64,000 nt of DNA from Paracandidimonas soli (GCF_004342005.1 NZ_SMBX01000003.1:372001-436000); one strand, 5' to 3'. Counted from the stretch's first letter, positions 18,550 to 27,912 are shown. A program made the numbers and translations. The notes: generated by a model not told the origin, from the sequence alone.

Positions 18550-18567
18550 AGCAAGGAATACGTGGTA

Positions 18568-20679
18568 ATGAACAATCTCCTGGTCATGCTCAAGCTCAAC
18601 GGATCGGCGCAGGCCCGCCTGATGGCGGGTCCCGTGCTGATCTTCATGGTGCTTGCCATGATGGTCCTGCCGTTGCCGCCGGTCATGCTGGACCTGTTGT
18701 TCACGTTCAATATCTCCTTGTCCATCATGATCCTGCTGGTGGCCATGTTCACCAAGCGGCCGCTGGATTTCGCGGCCTTCCCGGCCGTGCTGCTGTTCGC
18801 CACGCTGCTGCGCCTGTCGCTCAACGTGGCTTCTACCCGCGTCGTCCTCATGGAAGGACACAAGGGGCCGGATGCGGCGGGCAAGGTCATCGAGGCGTTC
18901 TCGCATTTTCTGGTCGGCGGCAATTTCGCGGTGGGCGTGGTGGTGTTCGTGATCCTGGTGATCATCAACTTCATCGTCATCACCAAGGGCGCGGGGCGTA
19001 TCGCCGAGGTGGGAGCCAGGTTTACGCTGGACGCCATGCCGGGCAAGCAGATGGCCATCGATGCCGATCTCAATGCCGGCCTGATCGGCGAGGAAGAAGC
19101 CCGCAAGCGGCGTACCGAGGTGGCCCAGGAGGCCGAGTTCTATGGCTCCATGGATGGCGCCAGCAAGTTCGTGCGCGGCGATGCCATCGCCGCCATCCTC
19201 ATCCTGGCCATCAATATCGTAGGCGGCCTGTTCATCGGCGTTGGCCAGCACGGACTCAGTTTTGGGGACGCGGCGCACGCCTATGTGATGCTGACCATCG
19301 GCGACGGCCTGGTAGGCCAGATCCCCGCGCTGGTGATCTCGACCGCGGCCGGCGTCGTGGTCGCGCGGGTGGCGACCGAGCAGGACGTTGGGCAGCAGAT
19401 CGTGGGGCAACTGTTCAGCAATCCCAATGTACTGTTCCTGACGGCGGGCATCCTGGGCATCATGGGGCTCATTCCCAATATGCCTCACGTGGCGTTTCTG
19501 TCGCTGGCGCTGGCGCTGGGCGCGGGCGGCTGGGCGCTGCGCCGCAGGCAGCAGGAGGAACTGCAGCAGCAGGAGCGCGCTCCTCAGGAGCAGCAGGAGG
19601 CCGTCGAGGCAGCAGCAGCCGAAGCCAGCTGGAGCGATGTCGCCATGGTGGATCCGCTGGGGCTGGAGGTGGGCTACCGTCTCATTCCGCTGGTGGACCA
19701 CAACCAGAACGGAGAGCTGCTGCACCGCATCCGCAGCCTGCGCAAGAAGTTCGCCCAGGATGTCGGCTTCCTGCCGCCTGTGGTGCATATTCGCGACAAT
19801 CTCGAACTCAAGCCGAACGACTATCGCATTCTCCTGTCGGGCGTGGAGATCGGCCGGGGCTCGGCAACGCCGGGCCAGTGGCTGGCCATCAATCCGGGCG
19901 GGGCGGCCATGCCGCTGGACGGCGAAGCCACGACCGATCCGGCCTTCGGCCTGCCTGCCGTCTGGATCGATGTCGCCATGCGGGAACAGGCCCAGATCGC
20001 AGGCTACACCGTGGTGGACGCAGGCACCGTCATCGCCACGCACCTGAACCACCTGATGCACAGGTTCGGCTCGCAACTGCTGGGCCGCGCGGAAGTCCAG
20101 CAATTGCTGGATCATGTGGGCCGGGACCAGCCGAAGCTGGTGGAAGACCTCATTCCGAAGACACTGTCGCTGTCCGCACTGCACAAGGTACTGCGCGGGC
20201 TGCTGCAGGAAGAGGTGCCCATACGCGACATGCGCACCATCATAGAGGCCGTGACGGAGCATGCGCCCAGGCTGGCCGCGCTGAACCAGGCAGGCACCGG
20301 GCCGGATACAGCGGAGCTGCTGGCCTTGACGCGGGTGGCGCTGGGGCGGGCCATTGTCCAGCACTGGTTCCCCGGAGACGGGGAGATCCGCGTCATCGGC
20401 CTGGATCCCGGGCTGGAGCGCGTGCTTTCCCAGGCGCTGACCACCAGCGGCGCGCTGGAACCGGGTCTGGCCGATACGCTGCTGGGAGATACGCAAAAAG
20501 CGGTGGAACGGCAGGAGATCAATGGCGATGCGGCCGTGTTGGTCACGACACCGCAATTGCGCCCGTCGCTGTCGCGCTTCCTCAGGCATCACTTGCCGCA
20601 GATGGCGGTGCTGTCGAACGCGGAAATACCGGATGAGCGGGTGATGCGCTTTACTGCATTGATTGGTGGAAGGGAATGA
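18568..20679 (+). CDS. flhA: Flagellar export gate protein FlhA
   Basis: A 703-residue protein with about eight N-terminal membrane helices, including the conserved cytoplasmic FHIPEP-family loop region, and a large C-terminal cytosolic domain that docks chaperone-substrate complexes. The sequence is a continuous family match; AFPAVLLFATLLRLSLNVAS is a hallmark. A Gln/Glu-rich linker (about residues 325-350) separates the two halves. The ATG at 18568 is preferred to a GTG two codons upstream. Its stop overlaps flhF (ATGA). Confidence 0.96.
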   Translation: MNNLLVMLKLNGSAQARLMAGPVLIFMVLAMMVLPLPPVMLDLLFTFNISLSIMILLVAMFTKRPLDFAAFPAVLLFATLLRLSLNVASTRVVLMEGHKGPDAAGKVIEAFSHFLVGGNFAVGVVVFVILVIINFIVITKGAGRIAEVGARFTLDAMPGKQMAIDADLNAGLIGEEEARKRRTEVAQEAEFYGSMDGASKFVRGDAIAAILILAINIVGGLFIGVGQHGLSFGDAAHAYVMLTIGDGLVGQIPALVISTAAGVVVARVATEQDVGQQIVGQLFSNPNVLFLTAGILGIMGLIPNMPHVAFLSLALALGAGGWALRRRQQEELQQQERAPQEQQEAVEAAAAEASWSDVAMVDPLGLEVGYRLIPLVDHNQNGELLHRIRSLRKKFAQDVGFLPPVVHIRDNLELKPNDYRILLSGVEIGRGSATPGQWLAINPGGAAMPLDGEATTDPAFGLPAVWIDVAMREQAQIAGYTVVDAGTVIATHLNHLMHRFGSQLLGRAEVQQLLDHVGRDQPKLVEDLIPKTLSLSALHKVLRGLLQEEVPIRDMRTIIEAVTEHAPRLAALNQAGTGPDTAELLALTRVALGRAIVQHWFPGDGEIRVIGLDPGLERVLSQALTTSGALEPGLADTLLGDTQKAVERQEINGDAAVLVTTPQLRPSLSRFLRHHLPQMAVLSNAEIPDERVMRFTALIGGRE

Positions 20680-23003
20680 ATATCAGCCGTTTCTTTGGAA
20701 GCACGAACCGGGAGGCCATGCGCCAGGTTCGGCTGGCACTGGGCCCCGATGCCCTGATCGTATCGAACAAGCGCGTCAATGGCGGTGTCGAGATACTGGC
20801 GACGGATCCAACGTCCGCTGCCCGGATCGAGGCGAAGGCGGATGCGCCCGCGCCGACGGCGCCCGGATTTGCGCAGGGCGCCGCTCAGTCCATGCCCGCC
20901 GATGTCATGCAGGCGATCGGCTCGCTGAAGGGAGCGCTGGAAGGCCGTATCGACGAACTGGTATGGGGCAGCCATCTGAAACGGGCGCCGCAGGCCGTGT
21001 CCTTGTTCCAGGCCCTGATGGGGTTCGGTTTCAGTACAGCATTGCTGCGCGCTATGCTCAAGCGGCTGCCGGAGCATCTGGCGGCGGGGCCAGCGTTCCA
21101 GTGGGCCAGGCAGGAGCTGGTCAAGCATTTGCCGGTGCTGGCGTCCGAGGAAGAGTTGTGGCGGCCCGGGCTGGCGCTGGCCGTGGTGGGGCCGACGGGC
21201 GTAGGCAAGACGACGACGCTGGCGAAGCTGGCCGCCAGGGCCGTCCGGCGCTTCGGCCCCCAGGGCGTCGTGCTGGTCACCACCGACACCTATCGCATCG
21301 GCGCTCATGAACAGCTGAAAATCTATGGGCAAATCCTCCGCGTTCCAGTGCATGTGGTGCAGGATGCGGAGCAGTTGGCGCTGGTCGTGCGCGGCACGGG
21401 CCCCGACAGCGTCATCCTCATCGACAATGTGGGCATCAGCCAGCGCGACCGCTATGTGGCTGAGCAGGCCGCCATGCTGGCTTCCGCGGGACGCGACGTG
21501 CGCCGCCTGCTGGTGCTGAACGCGGCCAGCCATGGAGATACCCTGGACGAGGTCGCTCGCACCTATCGCAACGATGGCGGCACGCCGTTGGCGGGCTGCA
21601 TCATCACCAAGCTGGACGAAGCGGCCAGGCTGGGGGCGGTGCTGGATACGTGCATACGCTATCAACTGCCGGTCCACTATGTATCCGATGGGCAGAAAGT
21701 ACCGGAGAACCTGCATTTCCTGTCCGCGCTCGATCTGGTGGACAGGGCGCTTGCCGACGCTTCCGCCGCCAGTGCGCTGTATGCGCCGACCGGAGCGGAC
21801 CTGGCGGCCCTCATGTCGGTAGAGAGGAGCAGCGCGTCCAGGCCCGATGTCGCTGCCAGGGCCGGCCGCCAGCGTCTGCTTTCCGGATTCCTTGCTGGAG
21901 GCCTGGGTAGCGCAGGGGCGGCGGGCGATCAGGTCCTGCAGCGGGTTTGCGACTATCTGGATTCCCAGCCGGCCTGCAGGCAGGCTTTCGAGGCCTGGCA
22001 GGCGTTTCGCGACGGGGCTGCCGCGGCTCCGGGTAATGGTGCGGCGGCGAGGCATGCCTACAAGACGATCCAGGTCGAGATGCGCCAGGCCGGCCGCGGC
22101 GACGAGGGCATCGTGCTATCGCATGCCGACTTCAATGTTGGCGGCAGGCAGGGGCGCGGACGCATGAGCGCCAGCCTGGCCTATGGCCTGTCGCAGGGCG
22201 TGCTGGGCAGTCCGCTGCAGCAGGTGCGCTTTGCCAGCGGCTGGCAGTCGTCCAACGGTTTCGCCGGGATCGAGCCGCTGACGTCGTCGCAGGCCTTGCT
22301 GGAAGATATCGACTGGTATCAGGCGCAGCAAAGCCAGTTCCCGGTATTGCACCTGTTCGACGGCGGCACACAGGCGTTGTGGCGCCAGTTGCAGGAGCAT
22401 GCGGATGTGCTGTGGGGAGCGCAATGCCCGGCCGGCGCGAGATTCGTTCATGAGGAAACGGTGACTACCGCCGGCGCCCTGGCCAAGGCATGCGGGTATC
22501 ATCCGGTCGGCAGGCATGACGCGGAGTCCACGCTTTCCGGGATGGCTGGCGGGTCCGCGCGCGCCTTGTGGGTGGGCATGCAGGAGGTGGGCTTGTCTTC
22601 CAGGCGCGCTGCCGCGCAGGACCTGCGTTTGCATCATATGCGCCTGCAGCGGGAAGACGGGGGCGGCGCGGGAGCGACGCAGCTGGCGTCGGTGCTTGCG
22701 CCGGCCGATGTCGCCCCGGGCATGCTGGCCAGGGCTGTACTGATGCGCCAGGAGCAGCGCTGGGTGCTGCGCGCCATGCCGGCGTTCTGGGAAGTGTTCG
22801 CGCGGACACGACAGGAGTCGGGGCCGCTCGACAGGGCGTATCTGAGCGCTGCGATGGGAGCGGCAGCCTGGCAACTGCTGCATGGCCCGGAGTCGTCCGC
22901 CGCCCGGCAGGTTCTGGCGTTGCCGGAAGAAAAGGCGTGGACCGTGGCTCAGGTGGCGGAAGGGATGCTGCGGCTGTTTGCCGTCAAGGCGCTGATGGGC
23001 TGA
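20676..23003 (+). CDS. flhF: SRP-type GTPase FlhF with long C-terminal extension
   Basis: A 775-residue FlhF. The N-terminal region starts MNISRFFGSTNREAMRQVR, a helical N domain follows, and then the SRP-family G domain: P-loop GPTGVGKTTT (172-181), DTYRIGAHEQL near 207, G3 motif Asp250-Asn-Val-Gly253 and TKLD (311-314). In this family G3 is usually DT(A/V)G, so Asn251 is unusual. After about residue 395 come some 380 residues that I do not recognise in any SRP GTPase. FlhF places and numbers polar flagella, normally with FlhG, but no flhG follows here. The gene converges with flgN 9 bases away. Confidence 0.92.
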   Translation: MNISRFFGSTNREAMRQVRLALGPDALIVSNKRVNGGVEILATDPTSAARIEAKADAPAPTAPGFAQGAAQSMPADVMQAIGSLKGALEGRIDELVWGSHLKRAPQAVSLFQALMGFGFSTALLRAMLKRLPEHLAAGPAFQWARQELVKHLPVLASEEELWRPGLALAVVGPTGVGKTTTLAKLAARAVRRFGPQGVVLVTTDTYRIGAHEQLKIYGQILRVPVHVVQDAEQLALVVRGTGPDSVILIDNVGISQRDRYVAEQAAMLASAGRDVRRLLVLNAASHGDTLDEVARTYRNDGGTPLAGCIITKLDEAARLGAVLDTCIRYQLPVHYVSDGQKVPENLHFLSALDLVDRALADASAASALYAPTGADLAALMSVERSSASRPDVAARAGRQRLLSGFLAGGLGSAGAAGDQVLQRVCDYLDSQPACRQAFEAWQAFRDGAAAAPGNGAAARHAYKTIQVEMRQAGRGDEGIVLSHADFNVGGRQGRGRMSASLAYGLSQGVLGSPLQQVRFASGWQSSNGFAGIEPLTSSQALLEDIDWYQAQQSQFPVLHLFDGGTQALWRQLQEHADVLWGAQCPAGARFVHEETVTTAGALAKACGYHPVGRHDAESTLSGMAGGSARALWVGMQEVGLSSRRAAAQDLRLHHMRLQREDGGGAGATQLASVLAPADVAPGMLARAVLMRQEQRWVLRAMPAFWEVFARTRQESGPLDRAYLSAAMGAAAWQLLHGPESSAARQVLALPEEKAWTVAQVAEGMLRLFAVKALMG

Positions 23004-23012
23004 AACCTTGCC

Positions 23013-23492
23013 TCAGCCTGCCTTGATACTGGTTTTCGAGGCGCTGCTTTGGCGGGCGCGGCCGGAGGCGTCGTAGAGGGGCAGATCCTGGCCGGCCAGG
23101 ATGCGCAGCTCGTTCATGGCCTGCTGGTTGTATTTCAGGTAGGCGTCGATCACGATGCCGTTGTCTTCGTTGATTTCGTGCGCCTGCTGCGCGGCCTGGG
23201 CCAATGCGTCGATGGCGGGGTTCAGGGCGGGGTGGTCCTGGCGCAGCCTGGCGTTGCTGGCGTCCTTGTCCTTGTAGCCCAGCTCTTCGTAGATGGCGTG
23301 GCGGCTGGCTGCCGAGGCCGAAAGCTGCTGCGCCAGCGTGTTCTTGCTTGCAGTGGTGGTGTTCAGGGCGTCGCCCACGGCCGGAGTGGCCAGGACTTCG
23401 GCTTCTTTCTGCAGGATCGCAATGAATTCCCGCATCAGCGCTGTTTCGGTGGCGAACAGTGATTCGAGTCTGGAAATGGCGCTGTGTGTCAT
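23013..23492 (-). CDS. flgN: FlgN-family export chaperone
   Basis: A 159-residue, mainly helical cytoplasmic protein that should chaperone the hook-filament junction proteins FlgK and FlgL. The N-terminal helices (LESLFATETALMREFIAIL) and the segment QAAQQAHEINEDNGIVIDAYL are typical of FlgN. It begins 3 bases after flgM, forming the usual flgMN pair. The C-terminal tail is basic and Ser/Ala-rich. Confidence 0.9.
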   Translation of the reverse strand: MTHSAISRLESLFATETALMREFIAILQKEAEVLATPAVGDALNTTTASKNTLAQQLSASAASRHAIYEELGYKDKDASNARLRQDHPALNPAIDALAQAAQQAHEINEDNGIVIDAYLKYNQQAMNELRILAGQDLPLYDASGRARQSSASKTSIKAG

Positions 23493-23495
23493 GGC

Positions 23496-23795
23496 TTATT
23501 TCAGTAGTTCGCGGGCGCTGGCGATCAGGCCGTCGGCGATGCGGGATGTGTCGATCTTCAGTTCGCCGGCTTCGAGCGCGGTCCGGATTTCGTTGACGCG
23601 GTCGATATTGACGTCGTTTTCTCCGCTGTGCAGGTTGGATAGCTGCAGGGCGGCGGAACTGATGTCCACGCTGCTCTTGCCCGAGGGGGCATTGCCCGGT
23701 CGAGCGGCAGCCGGACCGGCGGCCTGCTCTGCGCGCGTGGCGGCGCCAGTGCCTGGCAGCGGGTTTTTCGGTGTGTTAGTGCTGACTTTCAACAT
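23496..23795 (-). CDS. flgM: Anti-sigma-28 factor FlgM
   Basis: A 99-residue inhibitor that binds FliA until the completed hook-basal body exports it. The N-terminus is disordered and Ala/Gly/Pro-rich; the C-terminal sigma-binding half has IDRVNEIRTALEAGELKIDTS, which matches the family. It precedes flgN and is itself preceded by a possible sigma-28 promoter, which would give the known autoregulated late supply of FlgM. Confidence 0.93.
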   Translation of the reverse strand: MLKVSTNTPKNPLPGTGAATRAEQAAGPAAARPGNAPSGKSSVDISSAALQLSNLHSGENDVNIDRVNEIRTALEAGELKIDTSRIADGLIASARELLK

Positions 23796-23940
23796 GCTCT
23801 CCGGAGTGGCGGAATGGCGGCCGTTTGGGGCTGTCTGCCGGCGGGGCGGCGCATGGCGCCGCGACTATTATTCGCATTCAGCAGAAAATTGGTGTTTCCC
23901 ACGATTTTAACTGACCAGGAAATGCGCATTGGCTGGAACT

Positions 23941-23967
23941 ATTACGTCAGGTGTCCGGAATAGTTTA
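23941..23967 (-). promoter_or_regulatory. Weak sigma-28 promoter candidate for flgMN
   Basis: On the minus strand, TAAA is followed by exactly 15 bases and then GACGTAAT, a 5-of-8 match to the -10 element GCCGTTAA/GCCGATAA. It lies about 145 bases before the flgM start. The position suits a class III flgM promoter, but the match is imperfect. Confidence 0.35.
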
Positions 23968-24046
23968 GGGAGCGGATGCCTGCGCCGGCGCAGTGGTCGC
24001 GGCCAGGATCTGGCATGGGAGGCTACGCCGGGAGCAATGGCCGGCA

Positions 24047-24745
24047 TCAGGGCACCTGGATGGTGGTGGCGTCGATCACGATTCCTGTGATGACCTGGCC
24101 GGACGAGGTTTTTACCTGGATATGGCTGCCGGGGGAGCCGGTCTGCAGCGCCTGGCCTTCGCCGGTGATGAAAAAGCCGTTTCCCCTGAATTCCGTGCGC
24201 ACGTGCGATCCGCGCATGACGGATTGCGGGTCGCGCAGGGCGCTGGTGCGTATGCTGCCTCCGACGGGGATACGCTGCGTGGCGACATAGCCGACGACAT
24301 TGGAGGGATCGGTGGCGATGCCTGTGGAGAGCCGCAGAAGATCGCTTTCCACCGCATGCAGATCGTCCAGGGAAATGACTTCGCCGGGGTTGATCTGGCG
24401 GTTGGCGACGTAGTGGAAGCCGGGCAGGCTAAGGCTGGCGCGTACGAGCACGGTCCATTGCTGCGGCGCCAGGCAGCGGATGCGCACCGACATTTGCGGA
24501 CGCAGCCTGGCGCCCGCGGAGAACGAGGGCTGCAGCAGGCTGCAGGCGGGATGCTTGCCGGTATCGGGAGGCTCCACCGCAACCTGCAGCTGGCCCTGGT
24601 AGGGGTTGGGCTGCTCGAGCAGGGTCTGTTCCGCGAGCTGGATGATTTCCTGGGGGTCTTGCGACCCGGCATGCGCGGCCGGCAGGCACAGCAGTGCAAG
24701 CGCGGCGGCATGGAAACGCAGGAGCGGAGCAATCGGATTCGGCAT
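24047..24745 (-). CDS. flgA: P-ring assembly chaperone FlgA
   Basis: A 232-residue periplasmic protein that assists FlgI in forming the P ring. It has an N-terminal Sec signal (hydrophobic LLRFHAAALALLCLPAAHAG, cleavage after AHA), a variable N-domain, then a SAF-like domain with YVANRQINPGEVISLDDLH and the conserved end GEGQALQTGSPGSHIQVK. It is divergent from flgB across 235 bases. Confidence 0.93.
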   Translation of the reverse strand: MPNPIAPLLRFHAAALALLCLPAAHAGSQDPQEIIQLAEQTLLEQPNPYQGQLQVAVEPPDTGKHPACSLLQPSFSAGARLRPQMSVRIRCLAPQQWTVLVRASLSLPGFHYVANRQINPGEVISLDDLHAVESDLLRLSTGIATDPSNVVGYVATQRIPVGGSIRTSALRDPQSVMRGSHVRTEFRGNGFFITGEGQALQTGSPGSHIQVKTSSGQVITGIVIDATTIQVP

Positions 24746-24862
24746 GCGCTCATTTTAGTCAGGCGCGCCACGCCGCATTCCGGGAACTGGATCGGAAATA
24801 TCGGTCTGTTTTGCACTTTATGGATGCGCGGCCGACTTTACTATCACATCACTGATGAACAA

Positions 24863-24954
24863 TGCCTCCCACGCTGCGCCTGCGGCTTGCTGCCCTCCCG
24901 AGGAGGGCGCTTTTTACCTAGGGGCGGCCCGGCAGTAAAAAGGGCGCAGCCCGG
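24863..24954. repeat. Palindromic extragenic element between flgA and flgB
   Basis: Two stacked inverted repeats: GCCCTCC/GGAGGGC (24892-24898 with 24902-24908), followed by GC and five T residues like a terminator, and CTTTTTAC/GTAAAAAG (24910-24917 with 24935-24942) around a GC-rich spacer. The flanks GCTGCGCCTGCGGCTTGC and GGGGCGGCCCGGCA look like a dispersed extragenic repeat rather than a gene-specific signal. It sits in the leader of flgB, where a true terminator would be odd. Confidence 0.5.
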
Positions 24955-24980
24955 TTCCAACGTTTCACGGATACGAGTCC

Positions 24981-25388
24981 ATGATCGACCGCCTTTCGCA
25001 AGACCTGAATTTCTACCAGTCGGCCCTGGGGTTGCGGCATCAGCGCCAGGAAGTCCTGGCCGCCAACATCGCCAATGCCGATACGCCGGGATACAAGGCG
25101 CGCGATTTCGATTTTGCATCGGAGCTGCGCAAGGCCACGGGGCAGGAAGCGGGCGTGCCCCCGGTTTCCCTGGCGCTGACGTCGGCGCGGCACATTCCCG
25201 CGCAGGCGTCGGCGACCCAGGTCGAGACTCTGCAATACCGGCAGCCGGTACAGCCCAGCCTGGACGGCAATACCGTCGAGATGGATGTCGAGCGCGTGCA
25301 GTTCGCCGACAACACCATGCGCTATCAGGCGGATCTCGCACTGATATCGCAGCGCCTGCGTTCCATGCAAAGCGCACTGCAGCAGTAA
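24981..25388 (+). CDS. flgB: Flagellar proximal rod protein FlgB
   Basis: A 135-residue rod subunit exported through the basal body. The N-terminal rod motif [18 protein letters not shown], which defines the axial protein family, is present, as is the C-terminal helix ([18 protein letters not shown]). It opens the flgBCDEFGHIJ operon; a start at the ATG following ACGAGTCC is supported by the family N-terminus [13 protein letters not shown]. Confidence 0.96.
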   Translation: MIDRLSQDLNFYQSALGLRHQRQEVLAANIANADTPGYKARDFDFASELRKATGQEAGVPPVSLALTSARHIPAQASATQVETLQYRQPVQPSLDGNTVEMDVERVQFADNTMRYQADLALISQRLRSMQSALQQ

Positions 25389-25415
25389 CAAAGAACAGGA
25401 TAGGACGGGAAAAGC

Positions 25416-25832
25416 ATGAGCACGCTGAATATTTTCCAGATCGCCGGATCGGCCTTATCGGCCCAGTCGCAGCGCATGAACGTGGCGGCCAGCAATATGG
25501 CCAACGCCGATAGCGTGGCAGGCCCCGACGGCCAGCCCTATCGCGCGCGCCAAGTGGTGTTCAGCATGGAGCCCATGGCTGGCCAGGGATCCATGCCTGG
25601 CGTCGGCGGCGTCAGCGTGGCGGGCGTGACGCAAAGCGAGGCGCCGGCGCGCATGCAGTACGACCCGCACCATCCCCTGGCCAACGAACAGGGGTACGTG
25701 ACGATGTCGAACGTCGATGTCGTGGCCGAGACGGTCAACATGATTTCCGCCTCGCGCTCGTACCAGGCCAATGTCGAGGTCATCAACACGGCCAAGAGCC
25801 TGATGACGCGCACGCTCTCCATCGGACAATGA
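25416..25832 (+). CDS. flgC: Flagellar proximal rod protein FlgC
   Basis: A 138-residue rod subunit. N-terminal family motif [21 protein letters not shown]-terminal [31 protein letters not shown] split over the usual helix. The length is normal. It lies 27 bases after flgB. Confidence 0.96.
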   Translation: MSTLNIFQIAGSALSAQSQRMNVAASNMANADSVAGPDGQPYRARQVVFSMEPMAGQGSMPGVGGVSVAGVTQSEAPARMQYDPHHPLANEQGYVTMSNVDVVAETVNMISASRSYQANVEVINTAKSLMTRTLSIGQ

Positions 25833-25908
25833 ACGCAGCGGCCGGCAGGCGCGAACCCATAGGGCGCCAGCCTCTGAGCCACGGGATTCCAGGACGGACA
25901 AACGGCAA

Positions 25909-26604
25909 ATGACGACGATCACTTCTCCTTATGCGGACACGACCAGCGCCGCGATGGGCATGGCGAACGCCAGCACGCAGAGCCTGATGGACAGCACGCA
26001 GGACCGCTTCCTGACGCTGCTGGTCACCCAGCTGCGTAACCAGGATCCGCTCAACCCAATGGACAACGCCGAGGTGACTTCGCAGATCGCGCAGCTGTCC
26101 ACGGTCAACGGCATCAATCAGCTGAACAATACCCTGCTGGCGCTGTCGGGCCAGATGAATGTCTCGCAGTCCATGCAGGCGGCCAATCTGATAGGCAAGG
26201 CGGTTCTGGTACCGGGCGACAAGATTCGCCTCGGCAGCGATCCTTCCGATCCTTCCGTCAAAGAGGCGACGCCGTACGGTGTGGATCTGCTGGCGCCTGC
26301 GGCCAAGGTCACGGCGAGCATCGTCGATGCCTCCGGCCAGGTGGTGCGCCAGATCGATCTGGGCAAGCTGGACGAAGGCGTGCATTCGTTCACCTGGGAC
26401 GGCAAGGGCGAAGGCGGCGCGGATGTCGTCGATGGCGCCTACAGCGTGCGCATCGTGGCGCTGGACGCGGACGACAAGCCGGTATCCGCCTCTGCGTTGA
26501 CCTACGGCAAGGTGTCCAGCGTGGCCTACTCATCGAGCGGCCTGCGCGTGGACATGGGCCTGGCCGGATCGCATTCCCTGCTGGACATTCGCAAGATCAT
26601 GTAA
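25909..26604 (+). CDS. flgD: Hook-capping protein FlgD
   Basis: A 231-residue scaffold that caps the growing hook. The conserved N-terminal region DRFLTLLVTQLRNQDPLNP and QIAQLSTVNGINQLNN is the export and assembly part. The C-terminal half is a Tudor/fibronectin-like fold with VVRQIDLGKLDEGVHSFTWD, then DGAYSVRI. It lies between flgC and flgE. Confidence 0.96.
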   Translation: MTTITSPYADTTSAAMGMANASTQSLMDSTQDRFLTLLVTQLRNQDPLNPMDNAEVTSQIAQLSTVNGINQLNNTLLALSGQMNVSQSMQAANLIGKAVLVPGDKIRLGSDPSDPSVKEATPYGVDLLAPAAKVTASIVDASGQVVRQIDLGKLDEGVHSFTWDGKGEGGADVVDGAYSVRIVALDADDKPVSASALTYGKVSSVAYSSSGLRVDMGLAGSHSLLDIRKIM

Positions 26605-26667
26605 AGACAACGCCGCACGGCATGCGCCGCCGCGGCATGAACGTATTTGCTCACAGAGAGGTAAACC

Positions 26668-27912
26668 ATGGGTTTCGGACAAGGACTCAGCGGCCTGAAC
26701 GCTGCGGCGCAGGACCTGGACATCATCGGCAACAATATCGCCAACTCCGGCACGGTAGGCTTCAAGTCGTCCTCGGCTTCGTTCGCCGATGTATACGCCA
26801 GTTCACGCGTCGGCCTGGGCACCCAGGTATCGCGCGTCAACCAGCGCTTCACCATCGGTACCGTGGCGGGCACGGGCAACCAGTTCGACATGGCCATCGA
26901 CGGCCAGAAGGGCCTGTTCCGGCTGGTGGATGCCAGCGGCGCCGTCCTGTATTCGCGCAACGGCGAGTTCTTCCCGAACAAGGACCTGCAGTTGGTGAAC
27001 GCGCAGGGGCATCGGTTGACGGGTTATGCCATGAATGCGGACGGGACTCCCGGCAATACGCTGATCCCGATCAATGTGCCTGTGGGCAATATCGATCCGG
27101 TGGCGACCAGCAACATCAAATTCCAGACGAATCTGGACGCTGATGCCAAGCCGATCGATGGCGCAACCATCCCGTTCAGTTCGAGCGACCCTGCGTCTTT
27201 CACGCAGTCCTATCCGCTGGATATCTATGACTCCCTGGGCAACAAGCATGTGCTGACGCAGTACTTCGTCAAGCGCGATGCCATTGGCTCAGAAAGCGTC
27301 TGGGATGTGTATTACGAGAGTTCTACGTTGGATGGCCTCCCGGACTACACGGATCCTGCGACGGTTCCACAGCAACTGCGTTTCAGCGATGCCGGCGTGC
27401 TGACGACCCCGACTGCGACGGTCGGTATTTCCGCGACGGTGCAAACGGCCGGCAGCGGCTCTCCGGCCGCAGCCTTGGATATCGCCATGAACTACGCCGG
27501 CTCCACGCAGTTCGGCAGTCCATTCGCGCCCAACTTCACCGTGGACGGCTATGCTTCGGGCGAGTACGCCAGCATGTCGATCGGTGTCGATGGAGCCATC
27601 CAGGCCAATTACACCAATGGCGCGACCAAGAAGGTCGGCTATATCGCGTTGGCCGACTTCAATAACCTGCAGGGCTTGCAACCGGTCGGCGGCAATGCCT
27701 GGATCGAAACCGCCGCATCCGGCCAGCCCATCCTGGGCACGCCGGGTACCAACGGGCTGGCGCAGCTCAAGGGCCAGGCGGTCGAGCAGTCCAACGTCGA
27801 CATGAGCCAGGAACTGGTCAAGATGATCATCGCGCAGCGCACCTACCAGGCCAATGCGCAGACCATCAAGACGCAGGACCAGATCCTGCAGACGCTCATC
27901 ACGATGCGCTGA
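26668..27912 (+). CDS. flgE: Flagellar hook protein FlgE
   Basis: A 414-residue subunit of the curved hook. N-terminal rod/hook motif DIIGNNIANSGTVGFKSS; the D1/D2 domains contain SYPLDIYDSLGNKHVLTQYF; the C-terminus EQSNVDMSQELVKMIIAQR and TYQANAQTIKTQDQILQ is classical. The length is near the enteric 400. A GAGAGG ribosome site lies 8 bases upstream. Confidence 0.97.
   Translation: MGFGQGLSGLNAAAQDLDIIGNNIANSGTVGFKSSSASFADVYASSRVGLGTQVSRVNQRFTIGTVAGTGNQFDMAIDGQKGLFRLVDASGAVLYSRNGEFFPNKDLQLVNAQGHRLTGYAMNADGTPGNTLIPINVPVGNIDPVATSNIKFQTNLDADAKPIDGATIPFSSSDPASFTQSYPLDIYDSLGNKHVLTQYFVKRDAIGSESVWDVYYESSTLDGLPDYTDPATVPQQLRFSDAGVLTTPTATVGISATVQTAGSGSPAAALDIAMNYAGSTQFGSPFAPNFTVDGYASGEYASMSIGVDGAIQANYTNGATKKVGYIALADFNNLQGLQPVGGNAWIETAASGQPILGTPGTNGLAQLKGQAVEQSNVDMSQELVKMIIAQRTYQANAQTIKTQDQILQTLITMR

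Noticed and set aside
17446..20592. Long minus-strand open frame across flhB and flhA
   Set aside because: Same reason: no recognisable domain, and both plus-strand genes are intact.
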